In this document: positions 1 to 5,418 of the stretch, one piece after another | Layout: each line of letters starts with the position of its first letter | Numbering within the stretch: position 1 is the first letter of the stretch | Source of the DNA: JASFTV01 sp050050615 | GTDB taxonomy: Bacteria; Desulfobacterota; DSM-4660; Desulfatiglandales; HGW-15 | DNA: 6,437 nucleotides | Reading direction: 5' to 3' | Assembly (NCBI GenBank): GCA_050050615.1 | Contig: JASFTV010000199.1 | Coordinates: 1 to 6,437, forward strand | Position numbers and translations under genes: made by a program | Notes under the pieces: generated by a model | Databases searched by the model: none | Told to the model about the DNA's origin: nothing | What the model saw: only the letters and a program-made list of their open reading frames with translations

Positions 1-83
1 CGTTGGGATATTTATCTCCTTTCGACTATGAAAGACAGACTGAAATTACTTAACAGGGTGTCCACTTTTTCGGGTAAAGCCCA
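1..83 (+). mobile_element. Right end of an IS3-family insertion sequence
   Basis: Directly after the transposase stop codon (51-53) comes CAGGGTGTCCACTTTTTCGG at about 54-73, then GGTAAAGCCCA ending near 83. On the opposite strand this reads AAAAAGTGGACACC, the kind of sequence found in terminal inverted repeats of many IS3-family elements, and the short gap from orfB stop to element end is normal for the family. The exact outer boundary is uncertain (roughly 70-83) because the left end lies outside the window and neither the inverted repeat pairing nor the target-site duplication can be seen. Confidence 0.5.
3..53 (+). CDS. IS3-family transposase (OrfB), C-terminal end only
   Basis: The third forward frame is open from the left edge and ends at TAA 51-53. 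It reads LGYLSPFDYERQTEIT. The LGYLSP-x-x-Y/F-E string matches the extreme C-terminus of IS3-family OrfB transposases, where a (H)S-x-LGY-x-SP-x-x-(F/Y)E motif follows the DDE integrase core by a few dozen residues. Only 16 codons are visible, so the catalytic domain lies outside the window and it cannot be said whether the gene is intact. The identification rests on the motif and on the IS-end-like sequence that follows directly. It could be a chance match in a short frame, but the combination makes this unlikely. Confidence 0.6.
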   Translation: MGYLSPFDYERQTEIT

Positions 84-103
84 ACCATTTCACTGGGGAC
101 GAG

Positions 104-138
104 TGACAAGTGATGAGTGCCGAGAGACAAATGACCAC
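104..138. repeat. Degenerate 7-bp tandem repeat, patch A
   Basis: Five consecutive heptamers can be laid out without gaps: TGACAAG, TGATGAG, TGCCGAG, AGACAAA, TGACCAC. They share a purine-rich TGA-x-x-A-x pattern. The last part, CAAATGACCAC at 128-138, recurs exactly at 392-402 in patch B, so the two patches are related. No protein-coding frame of interest is seen here. The tract begins about 20 bp after the presumed insertion-sequence end. Confidence 0.55.
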
Positions 139-240
139 GGCGAAGCCGTTTGACAACGCGCAGCACACGTGCGACAAGACAGGAGCCCAGAGCGGACGTC
201 ACTCCCACCTATTGAGCCGGAGTCTCCCGGGCCGAACTCT

Positions 241-261
241 CTCCCCTTTGGTAAAGGGGAG
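241..261. repeat. Perfect 9-bp hairpin (CTCCCCTTT/AAAGGGGAG)
   Basis: CTCCCCTTT (241-249) and AAAGGGGAG (253-261) are perfect inverted copies separated by GGT. The sequence continues with GCCGGAGGGGATTTTC. This looks like the widespread type of intergenic palindromic repeat rather than an intrinsic terminator, since no T-run follows on either strand. It lies about 150 bp beyond the mutase stop codon, so it might still act as a 3'-end stabilising structure for that transcript. The rest of 139-334 shows no gene or RNA I can support. Confidence 0.5.
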
Positions 262-334
262 CCGGAGGGGATTTTCCGACGCGTTCACTCTGACGCCTCA
301 ATGCATTGGGATAGAGACTATATAGTTTTTTGGC

Positions 335-416
335 CGACAACCCACAACCCACAACGAACAACACACGACCTACAACGGCAGACCCGTCTGGCAAATGACC
401 ACTGACAACTAACAAC
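335..416. repeat. Degenerate 7-bp tandem repeat, patch B
   Basis: Six contiguous heptamers of the form NNACAAC occupy 335-376 (CGACAAC, CCACAAC, CCACAAC, GAACAAC, ACACGAC, CTACAAC). After a 19-bp break that contains the small palindrome CAGAC-CC-GTCTG (379-390), three more follow at 396-416 (TGACCAC, TGACAAC, TAACAAC). On the minus strand this reads as repeated GTTGTNN. The final unit overlaps the stop codon (409-411) and the last codons of the mutase gene. The 11-bp CAAATGACCAC at 392-402 is identical to 128-138 in patch A. Confidence 0.7.
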
Positions 417-2583
417 AGGCGATTATAGGATTGTCCCCTATCTTCACGAAGGCATGATTGACAGCGTCAAGGAATGCCTTCTCTTTGCCTTCGATATAGA
501 ATCGGAGGACCGCGTCCGTGCCCGACGCCCTTAACTCAAACCAGAATGTGCCAAAATCGATATATGTGCCGTCGCCGGCCCAGAAGACTCTCTTGATTTC
601 CGGAATCTTTACCCTGTCACCAACGAGTTTCTGAAGCGTCTCACGCACCGCCTGGGGGGATGCCGCTCTTGTAAAGGATTTGAATGTCTCGACCATGTAT
701 TCTTTGACCTGGTTTCCGATCGCCCTCGCCTTTTCTCGTGTCTCCCCGGTGAGCGCTTCGTCAAAGAGCTTCTTATCAATTCTGTCGTAGTACCGATACT
801 GAATGTTGTACTCTTCGATCTTGTCAACGTAGAGCTGCGCGAACGATTTGTTTTCAAGGTAGAGTTTGCTCATCACACCGAGGTTCATCAACGCGAGTTG
901 CATCGCATCCTTTTCCTTCATGGCAAGGCTTCGGCGCCGGCCTTTTTTGCTGAACGCCCAGTTGGATCTCCCCATGGCTGCACCGCCCGATTCTTCTGCC
1001 ATGATGAGTATTCGAGGATTGTGCCCGAGACTGACCGTTTCACCGGTGGCCTCTTTTAGAACAACCTCGCCCCCGCGTTGAAGCTGCTGTTCCACATCGC
1101 CGACCATATCTCCGAAGTATTTGAACCCTACGGGTGTATGGAAGATCCTTATTCTTGTTCCGCGGTCGGCAAATTCATCCGCATATTTCATGTTGAAGAT
1201 GCCTGCAAGCTCTCCAATCGACTTGGACGTGGGATAGGTGGTCCCGATCACCTGATCGCACTTAAAGAGTTCCCCGCTTCTGGCCATCATCTCCAGCTTG
1301 AGGGCCGTGTTGATAAAGTAGATCTGATTGGGCTTGAAGTAGACAATACATTGGTCACCGGCCTCAATGCGTTCCACCTCAAGGCCGATTTGCGCTGCTT
1401 TGTCCGCCTCAGAGGCATCCGCAATGGTGACCATATTGTACCGGTCCCCGTCCGGATCCCATATAAATCCAAAGTGGATCTGGCCGGCGAGGAGCTTTTC
1501 CTTCAGCCCGATATTTCGGTAGATGATCTGCTTTGTGGGATCGCACCCATAGTTTTCCCCATCGATTTCACCCACCCGGTGGAAATCCTCCCGTTTTTCC
1601 CAGTGCATATACTGAATCATGCCCTGGACACCGGTCCTGATCCCATAATGTTCAAATATGGGGACTGAGTTTTCATGCATGCTCCCGCCGACCGTTGAAA
1701 CACCGACTTTCATCCCGGCGTTCTGGGCTTGATGAATCAACTCAAAAGCCTCTTCGGGGATAATGTCCCTGAGGTATTCAGCGTAGGCATCCAGGAAGTG
1801 AAAGTCCTTCTTAATATATGATGAATCGACTGGGCTGAGCCTTACGGAGTAGGCGTCCTTTTCCGCCTCCTTTGCGATCTTTCGAACCTCGTCTCTTACC
1901 TCCTCAGCCATGCCGAGAAGCTGCATCCCTTTTCCGTCCACGGGCTTGAAACCTTGCTTGTAGTTTTGCGAATGGCTTGCGGTCACGTTGGCACCCCCGT
2001 CAAGTTCGTTGTAGAAGGTCCCGAAGGAGGTCCCCCATATAGGCGTCGTTTCCTTGTCCGCGTGAAGGTGGACCGTGATGCCATGGGACGCAAAGATCCT
2101 GCCCAGGAGTTCAATAATTTCGGCGGTGTATCGGCGAACCTCTCCCCCCAGATGGATGGAGGTGTATCCTTTCTGATTATAGATTCGGGCTGTCGCCTCC
2201 CCTACGATCATGATGGTGTGCGCATTGTAAGGGGCATCGGTTGCAAACAGATTCTCCATGTTGATGGTATCACGGTATCCCGCGGTGCCAAGCTTGAACT
2301 CGGCGGCCCAGTCGAACAGACCGTGCTGCTCAAAGAAATGCTTCGTATAAGTAATTCTAACGCTCCGGTCTTTCGGAATGGTGATGTTGGGATCGCTGTC
2401 TGCCTTAATCTCCATGCAAGAACGGGAATTGACTTCAGGCGGCATAACCATGGGTAGATCATCTCCTTTTTCGCCCCCTGCATCCCCTGCACCGGATAAA
2501 GAAAGTGGGGCTGCTGGGAGGTTCATCTGTAACTTTTCTTTTCCAAAATCACGATATGACAAGCCCTTGAGAAGCTCAACCAT
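409..2583 (-). CDS. Phosphohexomutase (phosphoglucomutase/phosphomannomutase superfamily)
   Basis: Predicted cytosolic enzyme interconverting hexose 1- and 6-phosphates, linking glycolysis to glycogen, polysaccharide or nucleotide-sugar synthesis. All four signature loops of the alpha-D-phosphohexomutase superfamily are present in order: FKLGTAGYRD (residues 96-105), the phosphoserine loop TASHSQ (201-206, acceptor Ser203), the Mg-binding DPDGDR (376-381), the sugar-specificity loop EESGG (530-534) and the phosphate-binding RASGTD (685-690). HTPVGFKY (482-489) is a further family motif. At 724 residues it is longer than bacterial enzymes of the family (about 450-580), with an N-terminal extension of about 95 residues whose segment 22-55 is Ala/Pro/Gly-rich. 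The serine loop departs from the usual TASHNP. Substrate (glucose or mannose) cannot be assigned. The start is uncertain: Met1 has only a weak CGGA, while Met45 at 2451 has AAAGGAG 11 bp upstream and would give 680 residues. Transcribed alone and divergent from the DUF72 gene. Confidence 0.93.
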   Translation of the reverse strand: MVELLKGLSYRDFGKEKLQMNLPAAPLSLSGAGDAGGEKGDDLPMVMPPEVNSRSCMEIKADSDPNITIPKDRSVRITYTKHFFEQHGLFDWAAEFKLGTAGYRDTINMENLFATDAPYNAHTIMIVGEATARIYNQKGYTSIHLGGEVRRYTAEIIELLGRIFASHGITVHLHADKETTPIWGTSFGTFYNELDGGANVTASHSQNYKQGFKPVDGKGMQLLGMAEEVRDEVRKIAKEAEKDAYSVRLSPVDSSYIKKDFHFLDAYAEYLRDIIPEEAFELIHQAQNAGMKVGVSTVGGSMHENSVPIFEHYGIRTGVQGMIQYMHWEKREDFHRVGEIDGENYGCDPTKQIIYRNIGLKEKLLAGQIHFGFIWDPDGDRYNMVTIADASEADKAAQIGLEVERIEAGDQCIVYFKPNQIYFINTALKLEMMARSGELFKCDQVIGTTYPTSKSIGELAGIFNMKYADEFADRGTRIRIFHTPVGFKYFGDMVGDVEQQLQRGGEVVLKEATGETVSLGHNPRILIMAEESGGAAMGRSNWAFSKKGRRRSLAMKEKDAMQLALMNLGVMSKLYLENKSFAQLYVDKIEEYNIQYRYYDRIDKKLFDEALTGETREKARAIGNQVKEYMVETFKSFTRAASPQAVRETLQKLVGDRVKIPEIKRVFWAGDGTYIDFGTFWFELRASGTDAVLRFYIEGKEKAFLDAVNHAFVKIGDNPIIACC
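2461..2469 (-). promoter_or_regulatory. Strong internal Shine-Dalgarno, possible true mutase start
   Basis: On the minus strand this reads AAAGGAGAT, a near-perfect ribosome binding sequence lying 11 bp before the in-frame ATG at 2451-2449 (Met45). The upstream ATG at 2583 has only a CGGA in front of a run of A. The spacing of 11 is longer than the usual 5-9, so it does not settle the start, but the low-complexity residues 22-44 would disappear if translation began here. Confidence 0.35.
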
Positions 2584-2659
2584 TTTTTCCGTGCCCGATA
2601 TGGAGCATTTGAGGCCACAAAGCCGGGTCGAGGTTTCAGCCCCTGTTCTATGGTAGGCC

Positions 2660-2689
2660 TTGACCTGTTTTCAGCAATTACGCTAGGAT
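2660..2689 (+). promoter_or_regulatory. Candidate sigma-70 promoter for the DUF72 gene
   Basis: A -35 element TTGACC (2660-2665, 5 of 6 consensus) and a -10 element TAGGAT (2684-2689, 4 of 6) are separated by 18 bp. Transcription would start near 2696 and give a leader of about 85 nt. That leader contains two small hairpins: GGTCGGC/GCCGGCC (2708-2714 with 2721-2727, one G-U pair) and GCTTC/GAAGC (2735-2739 with 2743-2747). The rest of the divergent intergenic region 2584-2782 shows nothing more I can support. Confidence 0.35.
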
Positions 2690-2782
2690 GCCTTGTCTAG
2701 CCAGATCGGTCGGCCCAGTAGCCGGCCCTGCGAGGCTTCGAGGAAGCAGATCATCCTGTAGAACTTCGAAACGGGCAAAGCG

Positions 2783-3784
2783 ATGAGCCAAGCCAGTCCG
2801 GATGAATTTTATTTCCGTGACCTCCATCCGAATGTCCTCATGGGTACAGCGAGTGACAGGTATGCTGGATGGATCGGACAGATCTATTCAAAGGAACGTT
2901 ACGGGAGCAGAATCTCCAGGAGATCCAAGAGCGTTGGCGGTCAATCGGTGACCGAAGAGGTATTGCCCGTTGAAAGCGTCGAGGAATACTTCCAGCACTT
3001 TTCCGTCCTGGAACTGGATTTCACCTTTTACAGGTTGTTGCTGGACAAGGACCTCAAGCCCACACAGAACTATCATGTCCTTCAAACCTACCGAAAGCAC
3101 CTGGGTCCAAGTGACCATCTGGTCCTGAAAGTCCCTCAGGTGATTTTTGCGCAGAAACTATGGAGAGGGGGCAAGTTCATCGAAAATCCGGACTATCTCG
3201 ATCCGGAGATCTTCACCCATCAGTTCTACAAACCGGCCACGGATCTTCTAGACCGTTCACTTCATGGATTCATCTTCGAACAGGAATACCAGCTCAAAAA
3301 GGACAGGCCCTCACCGGATGATTATGCAGCGGCATTGGGCGCGTTTTTTGAAAGGATCCCGGAGGATGAGAGGTACCACGTTGAGGTCAGGACCGAGTCC
3401 CTGCTTTCGGAACCCTATTTTGGCCTCCTTGAAAAACACGGTATTGGGCAGGTGCTCTCCCACTGGACGTGGCTACCCCCCCTTCGCAGGCAGTTCACAA
3501 AAGGATCCCGCAGATTTTTGAACCACGGCGGACAATGCGTGATCCGTCTGATGACCCCCCGCGGCATGCGCTATGAAGAAGCCTATCTCAAGGCCTTCCC
3601 CTTTGACAAACTCGTTGAAGGCATGATGAGCCCTCACATGCTTGAAGACACAGTAGGGATTATGCAGACTGCCATCGAGCAGGGTTTGCGTGTCGATGTG
3701 CTGGTCAACAACCGCGCAGGGGGGAACGCACCCCTGATCGCTCAAAAAGTGGCGGAAAATTTTTCTAGAGCTCTAAACCAGTAA
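2783..3784 (+). CDS. DUF72 (YecE-like) family TIM-barrel protein
   Basis: A 333-residue soluble protein, no signal peptide or membrane segment, of the DUF72 family, whose members fold as TIM barrels and have no settled biochemical function. Family landmarks in order are the first strand with a Gly-Thr-Ala (VLMGTASDRYAGW, residues 18-30), the VEIN-x-TFYR equivalent VLELDFTFYR (75-84), a K-V/P strand (LVLKVPQ, 113-119), HVEVRTES (199-206), LSHWTWLPP (225-233) and the C-terminal NN-x-x-G-x-AP motif (VNNRAGGNAPLIA, 308-320). It is longer than common family members (about 240-300 residues), with extra sequence around 40-65 and 123-150. The start at 2783 is the first ATG; only a GGG-containing weak ribosome site precedes it (about 2773-2775). 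A later Met20 would cut into the first strand. It stands alone: divergent from the mutase and convergent with the aminotransferase. Confidence 0.88.
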   Translation: MSQASPDEFYFRDLHPNVLMGTASDRYAGWIGQIYSKERYGSRISRRSKSVGGQSVTEEVLPVESVEEYFQHFSVLELDFTFYRLLLDKDLKPTQNYHVLQTYRKHLGPSDHLVLKVPQVIFAQKLWRGGKFIENPDYLDPEIFTHQFYKPATDLLDRSLHGFIFEQEYQLKKDRPSPDDYAAALGAFFERIPEDERYHVEVRTESLLSEPYFGLLEKHGIGQVLSHWTWLPPLRRQFTKGSRRFLNHGGQCVIRLMTPRGMRYEEAYLKAFPFDKLVEGMMSPHMLEDTVGIMQTAIEQGLRVDVLVNNRAGGNAPLIAQKVAENFSRALNQ

Positions 3785-3809
3785 CCTTTTGGGACATTTT
3801 AGAAGAGAG

Positions 3810-3850
3810 AACCTCCGCCCCGAAATGATGTTGAATGGAGAGGCGGGGTT
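3810..3850. terminator. Possible bidirectional terminator between convergent genes
   Basis: In the 73-bp gap between the DUF72 stop (3784) and the aminotransferase stop (3858), AACC-T-CCGCC (3810-3819) can pair with GGCGG-GGTT (3842-3850), giving nine pairs with one bulged T and a 22-nt loop. Only TTTAT follows on the plus strand, and no T-run follows on the minus strand, so it is a weak intrinsic terminator at best. Its position between two converging genes is the main support. Confidence 0.3.
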
Positions 3851-3857
3851 TATCCCC

Positions 3858-4775
3858 CTACCCGACCGGAAACAGCCAGTCCTTGAAACGCTCATCCCGG
3901 CCCGCCACGATCTCCTGCATCAAAGCGGACAGCTTGCGGGTTAGCGGACCGGGTGTGTCCGCGAGCTGCCTGTCCTCAATTTGCCGCACGGGCAAAACCT
4001 TGATCGGCGTGCCGGAAAAGAAGATCTCATCCGCCTCGTAAAGCAGTTCCGGACGAAGCCGCGCCTCAAAGGATTCAACCCCGATGAGCTCGGCTATATC
4101 AAGAACGGACTTCCGGGAGATGCTCTCAAGGACCGTGCCGAGCGCTGGCGTCAGTAGTTTGCCCCCCTTGAGCAAAAAAACGGATTCGGTGCCCCCTTCG
4201 GCGAGGAAACCCTGGGTATCGAGCATGATCACCCGCTCGAAGCCTCGCTTTCGGGCCTCCTCGCGGGCCAACATGCCGTTCAGGTAATTGGCGGCGGCCT
4301 TGGCCTCGACAGGCACCGTTTGTGGGTCGAGCTTGCGCCACCTGGAAATACACGCCGTCGTGCCCTGCTCAAACGGGAAGTCCGGACCCCCGAGATCCTG
4401 GGCCGGATCAATGACAAAGATGGAGGTGTCCAGCACCTTTTGGGGCGGAAAGATTTCAAAGGCGATCTGAGGGTAGAAACAGATAATCTTGATGAAACCC
4501 TGCTTGATGCCGTTGCGCTTCACCGTGTCAAGAACCGCCTCGTGAAACGCCTCCGAGGTGAGGGGAAGTTCCATGTCCAGAAGTTCGGCTGTTCTGAACA
4601 GGCGCTCTATGTGCTCGTCGAGGCGAAAGACCTCCGGCCCGGCGCCGGTCTCATGCAGGCTGAGGACCTCGAATATGCCGGAACCACGTCCGAAACTATG
4701 GCACATCAAGTGAACCTTTGCCTCGCCCCAGGCAATGAATTCACCGTTCAGAAATACGATCCGATCTTCCAACAT
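3858..4775 (-). CDS. Class IV PLP-dependent aminotransferase (IlvE / D-amino-acid transaminase-like)
   Basis: Predicted cytosolic, fold-type IV pyridoxal-phosphate enzyme of 305 residues, a typical family length. Features in order: N-terminal strand with LNGEF (9-13); HSFGRGSGIFEV (26-37), equivalent to the H-x-x-x-YG-x-G-x-FE block; LDEHIERLF (52-60); the PLP lysine Lys159 in EAKAAANYLNGMLAREEA (157-174); LDTQGFLAEGGTESVFLL (185-202) with the PLP-contacting Glu193; LLTP (207-210); ESISRKSVLDIA (217-228), matching the GITR block; and ADEIFFSGTPIKVLPV (248-263), matching the ADE-x-F-x-TGT block. Arg30 stands where the usual Tyr occurs. The block 95-121 (IKIICFYPQIAFEIFPPQ) fits neither typical branched-chain nor typical D-amino-acid transaminases, so the substrate is open; aminodeoxychorismate lyase is a less likely alternative. 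Start is well supported: AAGGA (4783-4787) lies 7 bp before ATG. Transcribed alone from the promoter at 4864-4892. Confidence 0.9.
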   Translation of the reverse strand: MLEDRIVFLNGEFIAWGEAKVHLMCHSFGRGSGIFEVLSLHETGAGPEVFRLDEHIERLFRTAELLDMELPLTSEAFHEAVLDTVKRNGIKQGFIKIICFYPQIAFEIFPPQKVLDTSIFVIDPAQDLGGPDFPFEQGTTACISRWRKLDPQTVPVEAKAAANYLNGMLAREEARKRGFERVIMLDTQGFLAEGGTESVFLLKGGKLLTPALGTVLESISRKSVLDIAELIGVESFEARLRPELLYEADEIFFSGTPIKVLPVRQIEDRQLADTPGPLTRKLSALMQEIVAGRDERFKDWLFPVG

Positions 4776-4782
4776 AGGGCTT

Positions 4783-4787
4783 TCCTT
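4783..4787 (-). promoter_or_regulatory. Ribosome binding site of the aminotransferase
   Basis: The minus strand reads AAGGA followed by a 7-bp spacer and ATG at 4775. It fixes the aminotransferase start, which also agrees with the family N-terminus. Confidence 0.7.
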
Positions 4788-4801
4788 TCCGGGAGCCGCA
4801 T

Positions 4802-4817
4802 TATGGGGGCACCCATA
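4802..4817 (-). repeat. Small hairpin in the aminotransferase leader
   Basis: TATGGG (4802-4807) and CCCATA (4812-4817) form a perfect 6-bp inverted repeat with a 4-nt loop. It lies between the predicted transcription start (about 4857) and the ribosome binding site, about 15 bp upstream of the latter. It is short, and a regulatory role is only possible. Confidence 0.35.
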
Positions 4818-4851
4818 GCAGGTTTAAACGACGGCCAACGTCAACACAAGG

Positions 4852-4867
4852 TATTGTGAGCGCAATA
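4852..4867. promoter_or_regulatory. Operator-like near-palindrome over the aminotransferase promoter
   Basis: TATTGTGAGCGCAATA is a 16-bp inverted repeat (TATTG/CAATA arms, inner G-C, one mismatched pair). It overlaps the -10 hexamer (4864-4869) and the predicted transcription start (about 4857), the position expected for a repressor site. The half-site ATTGTGAGCG coincides with part of the classical lac operator, which hints at a LacI-type or similar dimeric regulator, but no regulator gene is in the window. Confidence 0.4.
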
Positions 4868-4892
4868 TAGGCAAAAGCAACAGATCAGTCAA
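4864..4892 (-). promoter_or_regulatory. Sigma-70 promoter for the aminotransferase
   Basis: On the minus strand TTGACT (4892-4887, 5 of 6 consensus) and TATATT (4869-4864, 5 of 6) are separated by exactly 17 bp. Transcription would start near 4857, giving a leader of about 80 nt before the aminotransferase ATG. This is the best promoter match in the window. Confidence 0.65.
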
Positions 4893-4972
4893 GAATGAAA
4901 GGGCCTGAGAAAAAGACCGATTTAGTGATACCGAAGGGAGCTAATGGAGTATACAATGAAACCCAGCAGTGT

Positions 4973-5102
4973 CCGGCTGGAATTTTGCACAACCTCCTTT
5001 GATGGCCAATGAGTCGTCCGTGGAGCTCTCTTTTCAAAAACGAAAAGCCGGTGCCCGATAATCCGCATTTGTAACAGTTTAACTCTATCAAAATTCAGCC
5101 GG
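4973..5102. repeat. Long-range inverted repeat CCGGCTGGAATTTTG ... CAAAATTCAGCCGG
   Basis: The 15-mer at 4973-4987 and the 14-mer at 5089-5102 are inverted copies differing by one inserted base. They enclose the first copy of the 40-bp hairpin repeat. This resembles the arms of a small interspersed or non-autonomous element, but no target duplication is evident, so the boundaries are tentative. Confidence 0.4.
5027..5066. repeat. 40-bp hairpin-bearing direct repeat, copy 1
   Basis: This copy matches 5118-5157 at 35 of 40 positions without gaps. Its core, CTTTTCAAAAACGAAAAG (5030-5047), is identical in both copies and forms a perfect 6-bp stem with a 6-nt loop. A TGCCCG-x-TAA-x-C-x-GC tail follows. 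A TGGCCA sequence stands a short distance before both copies, suggesting that the repeat unit is longer than 40 bp. Confidence 0.7.
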
Positions 5103-5117
5103 TATTGGCCATGGGGG

Positions 5118-5157
5118 TCTCTTTTCAAAAACGAAAAGTCGCTGCCCGGTAACCAGC
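5118..5157. repeat. 40-bp hairpin-bearing direct repeat, copy 2
   Basis: Second copy, offset by 91 bp from the first, with the same hairpin core at 5121-5138. The five differences from copy 1 all lie in the tail. It is followed after 12 bp by a further hairpin (5170-5192). Confidence 0.7.
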
Positions 5158-5169
5158 GTAAGGCCACGG

Positions 5170-5192
5170 GTGAGGCGGGCGGAGAGCCTCAC
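5170..5192. repeat. GC-rich hairpin GTGAGGC/GCCTCAC
   Basis: GTGAGGC (5170-5176) and GCCTCAC (5186-5192) form a perfect 7-bp inverted repeat with a 9-nt loop. No T-run follows on either strand, so it is not an intrinsic terminator. It may be the end of the repeat element that contains the two 40-bp copies. Confidence 0.45.
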
Positions 5193-5335
5193 GCACGACA
5201 GCGCCAGTGTCAACGCATATTTGCAAAATTCTAACCGAACATTGCTGAATGAAACTAAACCAAGCCGCTTGTGTCAAAGGTTATGAACTCTTTTCTGAAG
5301 TGGGTGTCGAAGATGACGCTCGCGGTGGGGGAGAA

Positions 5336-5367
5336 TGCGGGGCCCCGCTTCTCCGAAGCGGGCCGCA
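5336..5367. repeat. Strong 13-bp hairpin with 3-nt loop
   Basis: TGCGG (5336-5340) pairs with CCGCA (5363-5367), and CCCGCTTC (5344-5351) pairs perfectly with GAAGCGGG (5355-5362) around a TCC loop, leaving GGC as a 3-nt bulge. An alternative pairing extends the inner stem with GG/CC and bulges one C. The stem is very stable but no T-run follows, so a terminator is unlikely; a DNA operator or RNA structure is possible. Its arms resemble those of the palindrome at 5557-5577. Confidence 0.6.
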
Positions 5368-5418
5368 GATAGGTTTCTAGAAACGCCTGCATCATCGTTT
5401 TTCTAAGGGTCGCTTTTT

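Noticed and set aside
110..405. Overlapping 60-80 codon frames on both strands in the left junction.
   Set aside because: They run through heptamer repeats and a palindrome, have no plausible ribosome sites and show repeat-driven composition.
335..416. Regularly spaced short repeats considered as a CRISPR array.
   Set aside because: The unit is 7 bp with no spacers between copies, which is a simple tandem repeat and not a CRISPR.
1078..1668. A 196-codon plus-strand frame inside the mutase gene, and a 167-codon one at 1954-2457.
   Set aside because: Both lie antisense to a gene whose active-site motifs span the same stretch; no independent motifs or ribosome sites are seen.
2545..2573. Weak TTGAGC-17-TATCGT promoter-like pair on the minus strand upstream of Met45 of the mutase.
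   Set aside because: Only 4 of 6 matches in each hexamer, and it lies inside the longer reading frame; not enough to call.
4320..4859. A 179-codon plus-strand frame opposite the aminotransferase N-terminal half.
   Set aside because: It is the antisense shadow of a well-supported gene and shows no family features.
4885..5167. Minus-strand frames of 68 and 81 codons across the duplicated repeat.
   Set aside because: They contain the two repeat copies translated in different frames, lack ribosome sites and show no protein family; they reflect the repeat, not a gene.
5283..5372. A 29-codon frame starting ATG at 5283 (MNSFLKWVSKMTLAVGENAG...) with AAAGG just upstream.
   Set aside because: The ribosome site is only 2 bp from the ATG, the C-terminal half is encoded by the strong hairpin 5336-5367, and no family is recognised. 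A structural role of the DNA explains the frame better.
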